DNA of 64,000 nt. It comes from Halomarina halobia (lineage in GTDB: Archaea; Halobacteriota; Halobacteria; Halobacteriales; Haloarculaceae). The notes below the pieces were generated by a model. The model was not told the origin of the DNA. It was given only the letters and a program-made list of their open reading frames with translations, and searched no databases. The position numbers and the translations under genes were made by a program. The first letter of the stretch is position 1. Each line of letters starts with the position of its first letter. The stretch spans positions 620,001-684,000 of the forward strand of contig NZ_CP119992.1 in the NCBI RefSeq assembly GCF_029338575.1, read 5' to 3'. This document shows positions 43,680-53,624 of this stretch, in pieces.

Positions 43680-44510
43680 TTATTCTAACGTGGCCCGGGT
43701 ATCGATACCGTAGACCATCCGCGGCGTCTCGACGTGCGCGCGCTCGAGCGCCCCGTCGTAGCCCTCCTCGCGCAGCCAGCGGGTCCGCCGCGGCACCGTC
43801 TTCGGGCCGAGCACCGCGCCCGGTCGGTCCGGGTCGTCGATGAAGTCCGTCTCCATCATGAAGGGGATCCCGCGCTCGGCCGCCCGCACGAGCTCCTCCC
43901 TGTCCGCAAGCACGCTCGGCGTCGGCCCGACCACGCCGCCCGTCGAGTAGTGCTTGACGACGTGTTCCCGCCGTATCCCCGCCGCCTCGGCCCACTCGGC
44001 GACCTCCGTGAAGTCCTCGCCGTCCTCGGTGTGGAGCTGGACGGCGCACCCCAGGTCCGCCCCGAGCGCGAACGCGTGGCGCATCACCTCGTTCGAGGCC
44101 TCCCACACGGCCTCGTCCACCTCGTAGTGGGGCCGCCCGGACTTGAGCGCGAGCGCCCTCCCGTCGGCGACGTACTCGGCGGCGGTGTCGAGCCCCGCCC
44201 GCATCAGGTCGCGGGCCTCCTCGGGGGCGTAGCCCCGGTCGACCAGTTGCGAGATCAGCGCCGGGTGGACGCCGAGGACGGGCCACGCGCGCCCGGCGAG
44301 CACCTCGTTCGACTCCCGGACCACGTCCACCGTGTGGTCGTAGGCCGTCTGGAAGTCGCCCCCCTCCTCGACCTCGACGCCGTAGTGCCACGACGGCTTG
44401 TTCAGCACGAGCAGGTGCGTCCCGCCGTGGTCGGCGAACTCCTCGCACGCCTCCACGCCGCGACCGTTCACCGGATCGAGGTGCATGTGGTCGTCGAGCA
44501 CCGGGTCCAT
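43680..44510 (-). CDS. TatD-related metal-dependent hydrolase
   Basis: 276 residues, amidohydrolase/TatD-like barrel. Metal ligands are expected at DDHMHLD (His8, His10) near the N terminus, with ALKSGRPHYEVDE, QLHTEDGED and HYSTGG carrying further histidines and acids. METDFIDDPDRPG provides the last aspartate. The family includes DNases and proofreading-type enzymes; archaeal relatives are poorly characterised. It lies between the NYN gene (35 bases upstream) and the DUF2150 gene (37 bases downstream), so cotranscription is likely. Confidence 0.85.
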   Translation of the reverse strand: MDPVLDDHMHLDPVNGRGVEACEEFADHGGTHLLVLNKPSWHYGVEVEEGGDFQTAYDHTVDVVRESNEVLAGRAWPVLGVHPALISQLVDRGYAPEEARDLMRAGLDTAAEYVADGRALALKSGRPHYEVDEAVWEASNEVMRHAFALGADLGCAVQLHTEDGEDFTEVAEWAEAAGIRREHVVKHYSTGGVVGPTPSVLADREELVRAAERGIPFMMETDFIDDPDRPGAVLGPKTVPRRTRWLREEGYDGALERAHVETPRMVYGIDTRATLE

Positions 44511-44545
44511 GTCGGTCCGTGCGTCGCGGCCGGGTAAAAGGACGG

Positions 44546-45001
44546 CTATTCGGCCGGTCCGAGCGTCACCGCCTCGTGGGCCGTGCTCGACAGCGCGTCC
44601 GAGCGCCCGTAGTCGCCGGGGGCGATGGCGAGCGTGCGGACGCCGCGCTCGGCGGCCGTCTCCAGCACCGGCTTGAAGTCCATGTCGCGGGAGGCGATCG
44701 CCAGCACGTCGATCGCGCCGTCCGCGACGGCCGCCGTCGCGTCCACGGCGAGCTTCACGTCCACGTCGCCGCTGGTGGTCACCACCCGGAAGCCGTGGGC
44801 CTCCGCGGCCTGGATCAGCCCGGGCGTGGCGCGCTCGTCGACGTACAGCCGGGCGTGAGTCAGGCGACCGCGTTCGGCGGCCGCCGCGCGAACGTCGTCG
44901 AGGTCCACGTCGAACTCGGTGCGGAAGACGTTCGGCCCGTCCACGAACAGCCCGACGCGACGGTCGCTCCCTCCGACGAATCGACGCACGAACCCGCTCA
45001 T
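44546..45001 (-). CDS. NYN-domain (PIN-like) protein
   Basis: 151 residues. VGLFVDGPNVFR (Asp21) and TTSGDVDVKLAVDATA together with IASRDMDFKPVLETA supply the acidic residues of the NYN/PIN-like nuclease fold, seen in predicted RNA-processing proteins. The family is annotated as TIGR00288-like in archaea. It starts the probable NYN-TatD-DUF2150 operon, with a promoter in 45002-45121 shared divergently with the protease gene. Confidence 0.85.
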   Translation of the reverse strand: MSGFVRRFVGGSDRRVGLFVDGPNVFRTEFDVDLDDVRAAAAERGRLTHARLYVDERATPGLIQAAEAHGFRVVTTSGDVDVKLAVDATAAVADGAIDVLAIASRDMDFKPVLETAAERGVRTLAIAPGDYGRSDALSSTAHEAVTLGPAE

Positions 45002-45121
45002 ACCCCCCGAAACCCGGCGGCCGCCTAAAGCCGTGCTGGTTCTACTCCCAGCGGCCATCTCATATTTATCCTTATAGATATGGCTAGAATAAAATAGTAT
45101 AGTGGAATCTGTCCTGTCGTG

Positions 45122-46714
45122 ATGCGTGAAAGACGCGCGCTCGGCCGTCGTAGCTTCCTCGAACTGTTCGGTCTCGCCGGCGTCGGTGCCTTCGCAGACG
45201 TCGCCGGCGCGACGCCGGGACGGTCGCCCGGCCCGAAGGAGGACGAACTCCTCGTCGGCCTCTCTGCGGACGGGAGGAGGGTAGAGAGGCACGCGAGGAA
45301 GATCAAACGAAAGCTAGAGCGGAAGTACGACGTCACCGTCGCGCTCCGCCACGGGAACGAGGCGCTCCGCTACGCCGCGATCGAACTCCGCGACGCGTCC
45401 CCGAGGGAGGAACGAGAGATCCGCAAGCGGGTCGGGAAGTACGAGGCGACGAAGTACGTCGAGCGGAACGCCACCCTCGAGGCGCTGTTCGTCCCGAACG
45501 ACCCCCGTTTCGACGACCAGTACGCGGACCAGACGGTGAACGCGCCGACGGCGTGGGACACCACGCTCGGCGATGCCGGCGTCACGATCGCCGTGATCGA
45601 CCAGGGCGTGAAGTACGACCACCCCGACCTCGACGGAAACGTGGCCGCGGATCCCGGCTACGACTTCGTGGACGGTGACGGCGATCCGTACCCCGACGCG
45701 CTCGCCGACGAGACCCACGGCACGCACGTGGCCGGCATCGCCGCCGCCGAGGTGAACAACGGCGAGGGCGTCACCGGCATCGGTAACTCCACGGTCATCG
45801 CCGGGCGCGCGCTCGACGAGGGCGGCACGGGGAGCACGAGCGACATCGCGGACGCGATCCAGTGGGCCGCCGACCGGGGGGCGGACGTGATCAACCTCTC
45901 GCTGGGCGGGAGCGGGTCCACGAGCACGATGAAGAACGCCGTCTCCTACGCCTACGGCAACGGCTCGCTCGTCGTCGCGGCGGCGGGCAACGGCTACGGC
46001 GGGTCCGTCTCCTACCCCGCGGCCTACGAGGAGTGCCTCGCCGTCTCGGCGCTCGACCCCGACGGGACGCTCGCCGCCTACTCCAACTACGGGTCGGAGA
46101 TCGAGCTCGCCGCGCCGGGCACGAACGTCCTCTCGACGTGGACGGACGACGGCTACGACTCGATCTCGGGCACGTCGATGGCGACGCCGGTGGTCGCGGG
46201 CGTCGCCGGCCTCACCCTCGCCGCCTGGGACCTCACGAACGAGGAGCTGCGCGGCCACCTCACGGCCACCGCCGTCGACGTGGGGCTTTCCGCCAGCCAG
46301 CAGGGGAGCGGACGCGTGGACGCCGGGAACGCCGTCACGACCCGGCCGGGGAGCGGCTCCGGCGGCGATGGCGGTGACGGCGACGGCGGGAACGACTCCC
46401 GGACGGTGAGCGTCAGCGACTCCCTCTACGGCTACTGGGACGAGGACTGCTGGTCCTACGCCTGGAACTACGACGACCCGAGCACGGTCGTCGTCGAACT
46501 GGGCGGCCCGGCCGACGCGGACTTCGACCTCTACGCGAGCGACGGTACGGGTCGCTGTCCCACCACGTCGAGCTACGACTACCGATCGTGGACCACCGGC
46601 AGCGAGGAGTCGGTCACCGTCGACGACCCGGACGTCTCGACGGACCTCTACGTCCTCGTGGACTCCTACAGCGGGAGCGGCGACTACGCGTTGACCGTCA
46701 CCGAGTACGCCTGA
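45122..46714 (+). CDS. Tat-exported subtilisin-like serine protease (halolysin type)
   Basis: 530 residues. A Tat signal is present (GRRSFLELFGLAGVGAF, about 8-24). A propeptide inhibitor-like region covers about 38-115. The catalytic domain has Asp160 (VIDQGVKYDHPD), His199 (HGTHVAG) and Ser352 (GTSMATP), with oxyanion Asn in AAAGNG. A Gly/Asp-rich linker (about 418-430) leads to a C-terminal domain of PPC type (DSLYGYW onward), as in halolysins. It is secreted and folded before export. A Trp/Tyr-rich tail is notable. The gene is monocistronic with a TATA-like promoter at about 45075-45095. Confidence 0.95.
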   Translation: MRERRALGRRSFLELFGLAGVGAFADVAGATPGRSPGPKEDELLVGLSADGRRVERHARKIKRKLERKYDVTVALRHGNEALRYAAIELRDASPREEREIRKRVGKYEATKYVERNATLEALFVPNDPRFDDQYADQTVNAPTAWDTTLGDAGVTIAVIDQGVKYDHPDLDGNVAADPGYDFVDGDGDPYPDALADETHGTHVAGIAAAEVNNGEGVTGIGNSTVIAGRALDEGGTGSTSDIADAIQWAADRGADVINLSLGGSGSTSTMKNAVSYAYGNGSLVVAAAGNGYGGSVSYPAAYEECLAVSALDPDGTLAAYSNYGSEIELAAPGTNVLSTWTDDGYDSISGTSMATPVVAGVAGLTLAAWDLTNEELRGHLTATAVDVGLSASQQGSGRVDAGNAVTTRPGSGSGGDGGDGDGGNDSRTVSVSDSLYGYWDEDCWSYAWNYDDPSTVVVELGGPADADFDLYASDGTGRCPTTSSYDYRSWTTGSEESVTVDDPDVSTDLYVLVDSYSGSGDYALTVTEYA

Positions 46715-46819
46715 GCGCCCGCTCAGCGCCCGTCTGCCGCCCCGTCGTCCCTCTCTCCGTCTTCGACACGTTGCGCTCGCGCGCCCACGCTTATCCCGCC
46801 TCGTCCGGTGGAGTGAACC

Positions 46820-48595
46820 ATGTCGGTCGCCGCCATCGACCCCGTCGCCCTCGTCGCGCTCGCACAGGAGGCCGCGAGCATCGAGGGGATCCTCCTCGAC
46901 CTGCTCCCGATCGCCATCATCGCCGCGGGGGTCGGGATCTTCGTCGCCAAGGTCGGGCGGTTCCCCTACACCGTCGCGCTCCTCCTCGCGGGGTTCGCCG
47001 TGTCCGTCGTCGGCGCGACGACGAGGGCCGTGGACATCGACATCGCGCTCTCGCACGACCTCATCCTGCTCGTCCTCCTGCCGCCGCTGCTGTTCGAGGG
47101 GGCGGCCACGACCGACCTGGAGCGGCTTCGTCGGAACCTCGTCCCCGTTCTGGCGCTCGCCGTCGTCGGCCTCGTCGCGTCGGTCGTCGTGCTGGGCGTG
47201 GCGGGCGCGGAGCTGTTCGGCTTCCCCCTGCTCGTCGCGCTCCTGTTCGCGGCGATGATCCTGCCGACCGACCCGGTGAGCGTCCTCGCACTGTTCAAGG
47301 AGCTCGGCGCGCCCGACCGCCTCGCGGTCCTGGTCGAGGGCGAGAGCCTGATCAACGACGGCGTCGGCGTCGTCCTCTTCTCCGCGCTCCTGTCGCTCGT
47401 CGTGCGGGGTGCGGACCCCACCCGGCTGTTCACCGTCGAGGGCGTCGCCCGCGTCGCGTTCGACCTGGTCGCGGTGAGCCTCGGCGGCCTCCTGGTCGGC
47501 CTGCTCACCGGCTACGCCGTGTACAGCGTGATGGTCAACCTGGACGAGCGCATGACGGAGACCGTCCTCACGCTGATACTCGCCTACGGGAGCTTCCTCC
47601 TCGCCGAGCACTACCTCCACGTCTCCGGCGTCATCGCCACCGTCGTCGCGGGGCTGTTCATCGGCAACCGCGGCGCGGAGTACGCCATGAGCCCGCAGAC
47701 GAAGATCTCCGTCTTCAGCAGCCTCGAGACCGTCGCGTTCCTCGTCAACACGTTCGTCTTCCTGATGATCGGCGTCGTCACGCCGGTCGAACAGCTACTC
47801 TCGCACGTCGAACTCATCGCGCTCGCCGTCCCGGCGGTGCTACTCGCCCGCGCGCTCGCCGTCTACCCCATTGCGACCGCGCTCAACCGATTCGTCGAAC
47901 AGACGATCCCGCGGAGTTACCAGCACGTCATGCTCTGGGGCGGGCTCCACGCCTCGATCCCGATCGCCCTGGTGCTCGGCCTGCCGCGCTCGCTCGCCGA
48001 CGGGACGCCGTTTCCCTACCGGGAGGAGTTGCGCGCGATGGTCTTCGGGGTCGCCGCGTTCAGCCTCGTCGTCCAGGGGATGACGATGTCCAGCCTCCTG
48101 CAGCGGCTCGGCATCGTCACGCGCTCCGAGGTCGAGGAGCTGTACGAACTCCTGGTCGGGCGTCGCCGAGCGGTCGAGGAGGCCCTCTCCGCGGCCGAGC
48201 GCCTCGAGGGGCGCGGTAACCTCCCCAGGGAGGTCTACCGGGACTTCACGGACGAGTACGAGCGGGAACTCGACGACCTGCGGACGGCGATCGCCACCCT
48301 GCTCGCGGACAACCCCGAGCTCCGCCGCGAGCGCCTGCTCGTCGGCGAGCGACAGCTCCTTCAGCGGGAGAAGAGCGCCGTCATGGACGCGGTTCGGTCG
48401 GGCGTCGTCACCGACGACGTGGGCAGGCAGCTCCTGGACGAGGTGGACCTGAAACTCGACCAGTTGCGGAGCGGGGAGACCACCGTCGAGCGCGGGGAGG
48501 AGGGGTACACGGAGTTCTGGCGCTCGCGCGCGGCGGAGTTCGGACTCGACGTCGAACTCGAGAAGGACGGGGACGCGGGGACGCCCCACGACTGA
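46820..48595 (+). CDS. Na+/H+ antiporter, CPA1 (NhaP/NHE) family
   Basis: 591 residues. About 12 membrane helices occupy residues 20-425, with conserved LLPPLLFEGA, ILPTDPVSVLALFKELG and EGESLINDGVGVVLF, which carry the transport aspartates. A 160-residue cytoplasmic C-terminal tail is acidic and helical, possibly regulatory. The protein exports Na+ in exchange for H+, needed in high salt. It stands alone, 105 bases after the protease gene. Confidence 0.95.
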   Translation: MSVAAIDPVALVALAQEAASIEGILLDLLPIAIIAAGVGIFVAKVGRFPYTVALLLAGFAVSVVGATTRAVDIDIALSHDLILLVLLPPLLFEGAATTDLERLRRNLVPVLALAVVGLVASVVVLGVAGAELFGFPLLVALLFAAMILPTDPVSVLALFKELGAPDRLAVLVEGESLINDGVGVVLFSALLSLVVRGADPTRLFTVEGVARVAFDLVAVSLGGLLVGLLTGYAVYSVMVNLDERMTETVLTLILAYGSFLLAEHYLHVSGVIATVVAGLFIGNRGAEYAMSPQTKISVFSSLETVAFLVNTFVFLMIGVVTPVEQLLSHVELIALAVPAVLLARALAVYPIATALNRFVEQTIPRSYQHVMLWGGLHASIPIALVLGLPRSLADGTPFPYREELRAMVFGVAAFSLVVQGMTMSSLLQRLGIVTRSEVEELYELLVGRRRAVEEALSAAERLEGRGNLPREVYRDFTDEYERELDDLRTAIATLLADNPELRRERLLVGERQLLQREKSAVMDAVRSGVVTDDVGRQLLDEVDLKLDQLRSGETTVERGEEGYTEFWRSRAAEFGLDVELEKDGDAGTPHD

Positions 48596-48729
48596 CCGCG
48601 CCCGCTCGACGCCCGCGATCGGGGAGGGCGGGTGGACGGCCACTCGATCCCCGGGACGAACCTTCAAGTGCGAGAGCGGGACGAGTACCCCCCACCGGCG
48701 GCTCGAACGCACCAGCCGGTCTTTCGACC

Positions 48730-48909
48730 ATGCACTGTCAGAACTGCGGCAACGCCGACCGATTCGTCCTGCTCGTCGAACTCACCTGCCTCGTCGGTCC
48801 CGACGGCCGCCGCCTCGATCCCGACTGGTCGGTCGGCGCGGAGTGTCCCGACTGCGCGAGCACCGACGTCGCCGGCGATCCCGTCTCGCTGCTCACCGCG
48901 GCCGTCTGA
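48730..48909 (+). CDS. 59-residue zinc-ribbon protein
   Basis: MHCQNCGNADRFVLLVELTC at the start and GAECPDCASTD near the C terminus give two C-x2-C knuckles. A beta-hairpin-like hydrophobic stretch and an acidic linker separate them. The stop region overlaps the convergent gene at 48893-49333 by 17 bases. Confidence 0.7.
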   Translation: MHCQNCGNADRFVLLVELTCLVGPDGRRLDPDWSVGAECPDCASTDVAGDPVSLLTAAV

Positions 48910-49333
48910 GTCCGCTCCCGGCCCCCCGGCCGCGACCGTTCGCGTCCATCGACACGATCAGCGGCACGCCGGACGCGCCCGCCGCGAGCGCGAGGTCGCA
49001 GGTCAACCGCGAGACCGACCCCGCCGGTAGCACCTCGAGCAGGAGCGGGTACTCGCGCAACCGGACGGTCGTCGGTGCGCGTCGGTCGATCTCGCGCCGC
49101 GCGCGGTCGAGCGCGGCCGCGGGTCCCGGCGTGCTCCAGCTGACGCACCCGTCGTCGTCGATCGCGGTCACGACCAGCGGCGTCGAGTAGCTGTCGCCGT
49201 CGAAGGTCGTCCCGAGCCCCGGGCCGACGGTCAGGCGTCCCCCGCCCCGCCCCCGGGCCTCCGGGAGTCCCTCCGGCCGTTTCGAGACGATCACCCGTCC
49301 GCGCTCTCCCCCTCGCCGTACCTCGATAGTCAC
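48893..49333 (-). CDS. uncharacterised haloarchaeal protein
   Basis: 146 residues, TTFDGDSYSTPLVVTAIDDD and VSWSTPGPAAALDRARREID look like a beta-rich domain with an alpha segment, and no membrane helix. The N-terminal MTIEVRRGGERGRVIV is strand-like. The C-terminal end is Gly/Arg-rich and less convincing. It converges with and slightly overlaps the zinc-ribbon gene. No family recognised. Confidence 0.6.
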   Translation of the reverse strand: MTIEVRRGGERGRVIVSKRPEGLPEARGRGGGRLTVGPGLGTTFDGDSYSTPLVVTAIDDDGCVSWSTPGPAAALDRARREIDRRAPTTVRLREYPLLLEVLPAGSVSRLTCDLALAAGASGVPLIVSMDANGRGRGAGSGLRRPR

Positions 49334-49395
49334 GGTTACCTATTTCGGCAAAATAGCTAAAAGTGCATAACAGTGTCGACTGCCTTCCACGGACG

Positions 49396-49566
49396 ATGAC
49401 CGACGATGAGCGGATTCTCGGTACGACGAAAGTGACGGATCGGTGGCGGATCAGCCTCATCAAGGCCGTCCGCGAGGAACTCGCGGAGGCCGGAACCGAG
49501 GTCGAGGTCGGGGATCGGCTCGTCTACAAGCTCCGCGACGGGCGGATCGTCGTCGAACCGGCGTAG
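49396..49566 (+). CDS. AbrB-like swapped-hairpin protein
   Basis: 56 residues from ATG 49396: DERILGTTKVTDRWRISLI, then KAVREELAEAGTEVEVGDRL, then YKLRDGRIVVEPA. The TTKVTDRWRISL/P...GD-x-L-x-Y pattern is the AbrB/SpoVT DNA-binding hairpin. It may regulate itself or a neighbour. No toxin gene is next to it, so it need not be an antitoxin. Confidence 0.7.
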   Translation: MTDDERILGTTKVTDRWRISLIKAVREELAEAGTEVEVGDRLVYKLRDGRIVVEPA

Positions 49567-49629
49567 CCCGTCGCCCACCTTGCTGTCGCCACCATCAGTC
49601 CTTTGCGAGCGGCGCGAGTAGTCCGATAC

Positions 49630-49863
49630 ATGGCCGACGACGAACACGAACACGGACGCGACGTCGAACTCGCCGGGGAGCGAGACGAGGAGGGGCCGGA
49701 CGATAGAGAGGAGGCCGAAGCGGAGGCGGAGGAGGCCGCCCGCGAGCGCCGCAACGAGGAGATCGAGAGGGAAGTCGAGCGGGAATCCGAGGTACGCGCG
49801 GAGGAGGCGGCCGAACAGGAGAACGTCGACAACCACCGCGACGAACCGCCGTTCGAGAGCTGA
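49630..49863 (+). CDS. small, extremely charged helical protein
   Basis: 77 residues from ATG 49630, rich in Glu, Arg and Asp (EEAEAEAEEAARERRNEE), predicted as a long single helix or coiled coil. No family recognised. Translation of the segment could be an artefact of repeated GAG codons, but the acidic composition suits this organism. Confidence 0.5.
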   Translation: MADDEHEHGRDVELAGERDEEGPDDREEAEAEAEEAARERRNEEIEREVERESEVRAEEAAEQENVDNHRDEPPFES

Positions 49864-49873
49864 GTTTCGTCGG

Positions 49874-50194
49874 TCAGTGGCCCGCGGTGAGCTTCAGCCC
49901 CGAGACGCCGACGACGATGAGCGCGATGAAGGCGAAGCGGCTCACACTTCGCGGCTCGCCGAAGAGGTAGACGCCCGCGACCGCGGTCCCGACCGCCCCG
50001 ATGCCGGTCCACACGGCGTAGGCGGTTCCGATCGGGAGCGTCTCGACCGCCCGCGCGAGCAGGAGCATGCTCACCGCCATCGCGGCGACGGTGAGCGCTG
50101 TCGGCACCGGGCGGGAGAAGCCGTCGGTGAACTCGAGCCCGACGGCCCAGCAGATCTCGAACGCGGCGGCGAGGAGCAGATACGTCCACGACAT
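49874..50194 (-). CDS. small multidrug resistance (SMR) family transporter
   Basis: 106 residues from ATG 50194 ([20 protein letters not shown]). Four helices with the membrane glutamate Glu13-like in AFEICWA and the signature [27 protein letters not shown] resembles the SugE/Gdx branch, which exports guanidinium or quaternary ammonium. Active as an antiparallel dimer. It is divergent from gcvT, 213 bases away. Confidence 0.9.
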   Translation of the reverse strand: MSWTYLLLAAAFEICWAVGLEFTDGFSRPVPTALTVAAMAVSMLLLARAVETLPIGTAYAVWTGIGAVGTAVAGVYLFGEPRSVSRFAFIALIVVGVSGLKLTAGH

Positions 50195-50407
50195 CGGTGG
50201 AGCGAACGCCGGCCGCACACAGGAGCGTTGTGGATCGCCGGAGCGGCCGACAGCGCGGGGCGCGTTCGGCCGCTCGCGGACCGCCGACGCCTCGGTCGTC
50301 GGGAGCGACGCGGCGGATTCTGTATCCCGAAATGCGGTTTATATCGGCGGCGGTCCCGCCCGTCGCGCAAACCAAATCATTACGTCGTTCGCCCCGAGGG
50401 GAGGCAT

Positions 50408-51496
50408 ATGGCCCTTCGGAAACCGCCGTTGCGGGACCTCCTCGCCGACCGCGCGAAGTTCACGGAGTTCGGCGGGTGGGAGATGCCGGTGGAGTTCGAC
50501 TCCATCCGGACCGAGCACGAGGCCGTCCGCGAATCGGTCGGCATCCTCGACGTCTCACACATGGGCGAGATCGCGGTCCGGGGACCGGACGCGACCGAGT
50601 TGATGCAGCGGCTGACCACGAACGACCCGTCGCGACTCGCGCCCGGCGAGGGGCAGTACTCGGCCGTCACCGACGAGTCCGGCGTCATGCTCGACGACAC
50701 GGTCGTCTACGCCCTCCCGGAGGCGCATCAACCCGATGCGGGCGACGCCTACCTCTTCGTCCCGAACGCGGGCCACGACGAGGAGATGGAGGCGCGGTGG
50801 GTCGACCACCGGGACCGGTGGGGGCTGGACTGTGCCGTCGAGAACCGCACCGAGGCGTACGCCATGTTCGCGGTGCAGGGCCCCGACAGCGAGGACGTCC
50901 TCGCCAACGCGACGGGCGAGGCGATCCGCGACGTCTCGCGGTTCGACGTCGCCGAGGCGACCGTCGAGGGGGTCGACGTCCTCGCCGCGCGCACGGGATA
51001 CACCGGCGAGGACGGCTTCGAGCTCCTCTGCCCGTGGGACGAGGCGGAGACCGTCTGGTCCGCCCTCCCGTGTCAGCCCTGCGGCCTCGGCGCGCGGGAC
51101 ACGCTCCGCATCGAGAAGGGGTTCCTGCTCTCCGGACAGGACTTCGACCCCGAATCGAACCCGCGGACGCCCTACGAGGCGGGAATCGGCTTCGTCGTCG
51201 CGCTCGACACGGACTTCGTCGGTCGCGACGCCCTCGCCGACGCGACCGATCCCGACGAGCGCTTCGTCGGGCTGACGCTCCTCGATCGGGGGGTCCCGCG
51301 GAGCGGCTACGACATCACCGACGCGGACGGCACCGTCGTCGGGACCGTCACCAGCGGCACGATGAGCCCCACGCTGGGCGAGCCCATCGGCCTCGGGTAC
51401 GTCCCGCGCGAGTACGCCGACCCCGGTACGGAGATCGGGGTCGTCGTCCGCGAACGAAAGAAAGACGCACGCATCACCGAAACACCGTTCCTATGA
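50408..51496 (+). CDS. gcvT: aminomethyltransferase, glycine cleavage T-protein
   Basis: 362 residues. [48 protein letters not shown] and [17 protein letters not shown] are classical. The enzyme transfers the aminomethyl group from lipoyl-GcvH to tetrahydrofolate-type cofactor, releasing ammonia. It overlaps gcvH by four bases (ATGA). A TATA-like TTATATCGG lies upstream at about 50339. Confidence 0.97.
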   Translation: MALRKPPLRDLLADRAKFTEFGGWEMPVEFDSIRTEHEAVRESVGILDVSHMGEIAVRGPDATELMQRLTTNDPSRLAPGEGQYSAVTDESGVMLDDTVVYALPEAHQPDAGDAYLFVPNAGHDEEMEARWVDHRDRWGLDCAVENRTEAYAMFAVQGPDSEDVLANATGEAIRDVSRFDVAEATVEGVDVLAARTGYTGEDGFELLCPWDEAETVWSALPCQPCGLGARDTLRIEKGFLLSGQDFDPESNPRTPYEAGIGFVVALDTDFVGRDALADATDPDERFVGLTLLDRGVPRSGYDITDADGTVVGTVTSGTMSPTLGEPIGLGYVPREYADPGTEIGVVVRERKKDARITETPFL

Positions 51497-51876
51497 GCTT
51501 CGAGATACCCGACGACCTGTACTACCTGGAAACGCACGAGTGGATCCGCGTCGAGGACGATACCGCTCGAATCGGCATCACCGACTTCGCGCAGGACGAA
51601 CTGGGCGACGTGGTGTTCGTCGAACTCCCCGACGAGGGCGACGAACTCGAGCAGGAGGCGCAGTTCGGCGTCATCGAGTCCATCAAGGCCGTCTCGGACC
51701 TCTACGCGCCGCTCTCCGGCACCGTGAGCGCCGTCAACGAGGAGCTGTTCGACGCGCCAGAACTCGTCAACGAGGACCCCTTCGGCGACGGCTGGATGCT
51801 CGAACTGGAGGGCGTAGACGAGGACGAACTCGACGCGCTCCTCACGCCCGAGGAGTACGAGGAGCAGATCGCCTGA
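51493..51876 (+). CDS. gcvH: glycine cleavage H-protein
   Basis: 127 residues. The lipoylated lysine is Lys65 in [34 protein letters not shown] marks the family. The lipoyl arm carries the aminomethyl group between the P-, T- and L-proteins. Translation is coupled to gcvT. The C terminus is acidic, as expected here. Confidence 0.97.
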   Translation: MSFEIPDDLYYLETHEWIRVEDDTARIGITDFAQDELGDVVFVELPDEGDELEQEAQFGVIESIKAVSDLYAPLSGTVSAVNEELFDAPELVNEDPFGDGWMLELEGVDEDELDALLTPEEYEEQIA

Positions 51877-52018
51877 CGACGATCCGGCTGTTTCTGCAGG
51901 TGTCGCACGCGGCGTAGTCGGTACGCGCCGCGGGACGATACACTCCATTTCGCAATACGTAATCAGTCGCGCCGGCGCCGAACCGCCGGGGGCGTACAGT
52001 GGCTACCCTCCGTCGCGG

Positions 52019-53023
52019 TCAGTCCTCGTCGTAGAGGTGCATCTCCTCGAAGAAGCGGTCGCTCACCTGCTCGGCGGCGTAGCGGAGGACGACGTCGTCG
52101 TCCGCGGCGTCGGCGAAGAGGCCGAGCGGTATCTCGCCGCCCGCCATGTCGCGGTAGCCGCCCGCGCTCCCCACGTCGTCGAAGGCCCGCCGGACGACGT
52201 CGCCCGCGTTGACGCGGGGGTCCGTGGAGCGGACGCTCATCCGGATGGTGTCCTCGACGATGCCGAAGACGAGCACGGTGCGGACGCCCTCGAGGTTGAG
52301 CAGGTACCGTGCCGCCTGCGGGAGGGCGTCCGTCTCGGTCGTGATACCCGCGGAGGTGACGAGCACCGACCCCCTGACCTCCCGACCGCGGATGGCCTCG
52401 CCGATGGCGTCGAGCGTCGCGGGGCTGAACGCCGCCCCGTACATCTGCTCGACGAGTTCGAGGTCGGCGTACGGGCGGACGTAGGCCCCGGCGGCGTACT
52501 CGTTGGCCGTCGGGTTCCGGACGTGGTCGAGTCGCTCCCGGTGGAGGGCAAAGAGGAGCGCCGAGGCGAGGCGCTCGGAGGGGACGATGTCGAGGGCCCT
52601 GAGGTACTCGACGACGATGGCCGCCGTCGTCGCGTAACCGGTGCGACAGTCGGTGAACGAGACGTTCTCGGGTCGGTCGCAGGGCCGGTGGTCGATGACG
52701 ATGTCCGGAGCGGCGTCCGTCGGGAGGTCGTCGTAGACGCCCGGCTCCGCGTGCCCGACCAGCGCGATCCCGTCGAACTCGCCGGGGCGTAACTCCTCGG
52801 CTTCGTGGAGTTCGATGTCGAGGAGGTTGATGAACGCCAGGTTCTCCTGGTGGGAGATCTCCTCGCTATAGGCGGTTCGAACGGTCCCGACGCCGACCAC
52901 CTGCGCGATGGTCTCGAGCGCCAGCGCGCTCGAGATGCAGTCAGGATCCGGGTTGTCGTGACAGACCACCAGCAGTGATTCGACCTCGTCGAGTGTTTCG
53001 ACGAGTTGCTGTGCGTAGCCCAC
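52019..53023 (-). CDS. DHH-family phosphoesterase (NrnA/RecJ-like)
   Basis: 334 residues. Motifs of the DHH domain are VCHDNPDPDCISSALALE (20-37), VGHAEPGVYDD and the catalytic VIDHRPCDRP. The DHHA1 C terminus has GGYRDMAGGEIPLG, the GGH-like substrate loop in variant form. Members hydrolyse short oligonucleotides, cyclic dinucleotides or phosphoanhydrides. Transcribed alone and divergent from the YjbQ-like gene. Confidence 0.9.
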   Translation of the reverse strand: MGYAQQLVETLDEVESLLVVCHDNPDPDCISSALALETIAQVVGVGTVRTAYSEEISHQENLAFINLLDIELHEAEELRPGEFDGIALVGHAEPGVYDDLPTDAAPDIVIDHRPCDRPENVSFTDCRTGYATTAAIVVEYLRALDIVPSERLASALLFALHRERLDHVRNPTANEYAAGAYVRPYADLELVEQMYGAAFSPATLDAIGEAIRGREVRGSVLVTSAGITTETDALPQAARYLLNLEGVRTVLVFGIVEDTIRMSVRSTDPRVNAGDVVRRAFDDVGSAGGYRDMAGGEIPLGLFADAADDDVVLRYAAEQVSDRFFEEMHLYDED

Positions 53024-53150
53024 GGTGACACTACGGTCGATTTACGAATAAACCTCGCTTTATTTTTATAACACTGTGAAAATCACGTATCCCGGACGGC
53101 GCGCCGTCGCTCGACGGAGGGGGTATGTGCGTTCCCGTCCTCCCCGCGGT

Positions 53151-53540
53151 ATGGAGTTCACCGTCGAAACGGACGCGCGAACGCAGGTGGTGGACGTGAC
53201 CGACCGGGTCGCCGGGGCCGTTCCGTCGGACGCGACCGGGGTCTGCACCGTCTTCGTCCGACACACCACGGCCGGCGTCGTCGTCAACGAGGCCGAGTCG
53301 CGCCTGCTCGACGACGTGGTCGGGTTCCTCGGGGACGCAGTCGCGGACGACGGCTGGCGGCACGACGAACTGGACGGCAACGCCGACGCCCACCTCAGGG
53401 CGCTGCTGCTCGGCCCGAGCGTGACGGTCCCCGTCGCGGACGGCCGCCTCGCGCTCGGACGGTGGCAGTCGGTGCTCCTCGTCGAGTGCGACGGCCCGCG
53501 CTCGCGGCGGGTGACGGTGACCGCGACGCGGAGCGACTGA
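53151..53540 (+). CDS. YjbQ (UPF0047) family protein
   Basis: 129 residues. VDVTDRVAGAVPSDATG and CTVFVRHTTAGVVVNEAE with a C-terminal LGRWQSVLLVECDGPR are the hallmarks of the family. A bacterial member is reported to have thiamin-phosphate synthase activity. The pair RHTT...HDELDGNADAHLRALLLG contains histidines that likely bind metal. Function in archaea is not settled. Confidence 0.88.
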   Translation: MEFTVETDARTQVVDVTDRVAGAVPSDATGVCTVFVRHTTAGVVVNEAESRLLDDVVGFLGDAVADDGWRHDELDGNADAHLRALLLGPSVTVPVADGRLALGRWQSVLLVECDGPRSRRVTVTATRSD

Positions 53541-53624
53541 TCCCCGTCGCGACGACGGTTTCGTCGGGGCGCCGGGGTCCGTCGTCCCGCGGGTGGCACG
53601 TCGACCACGGTGCGGAGCGGAGCG

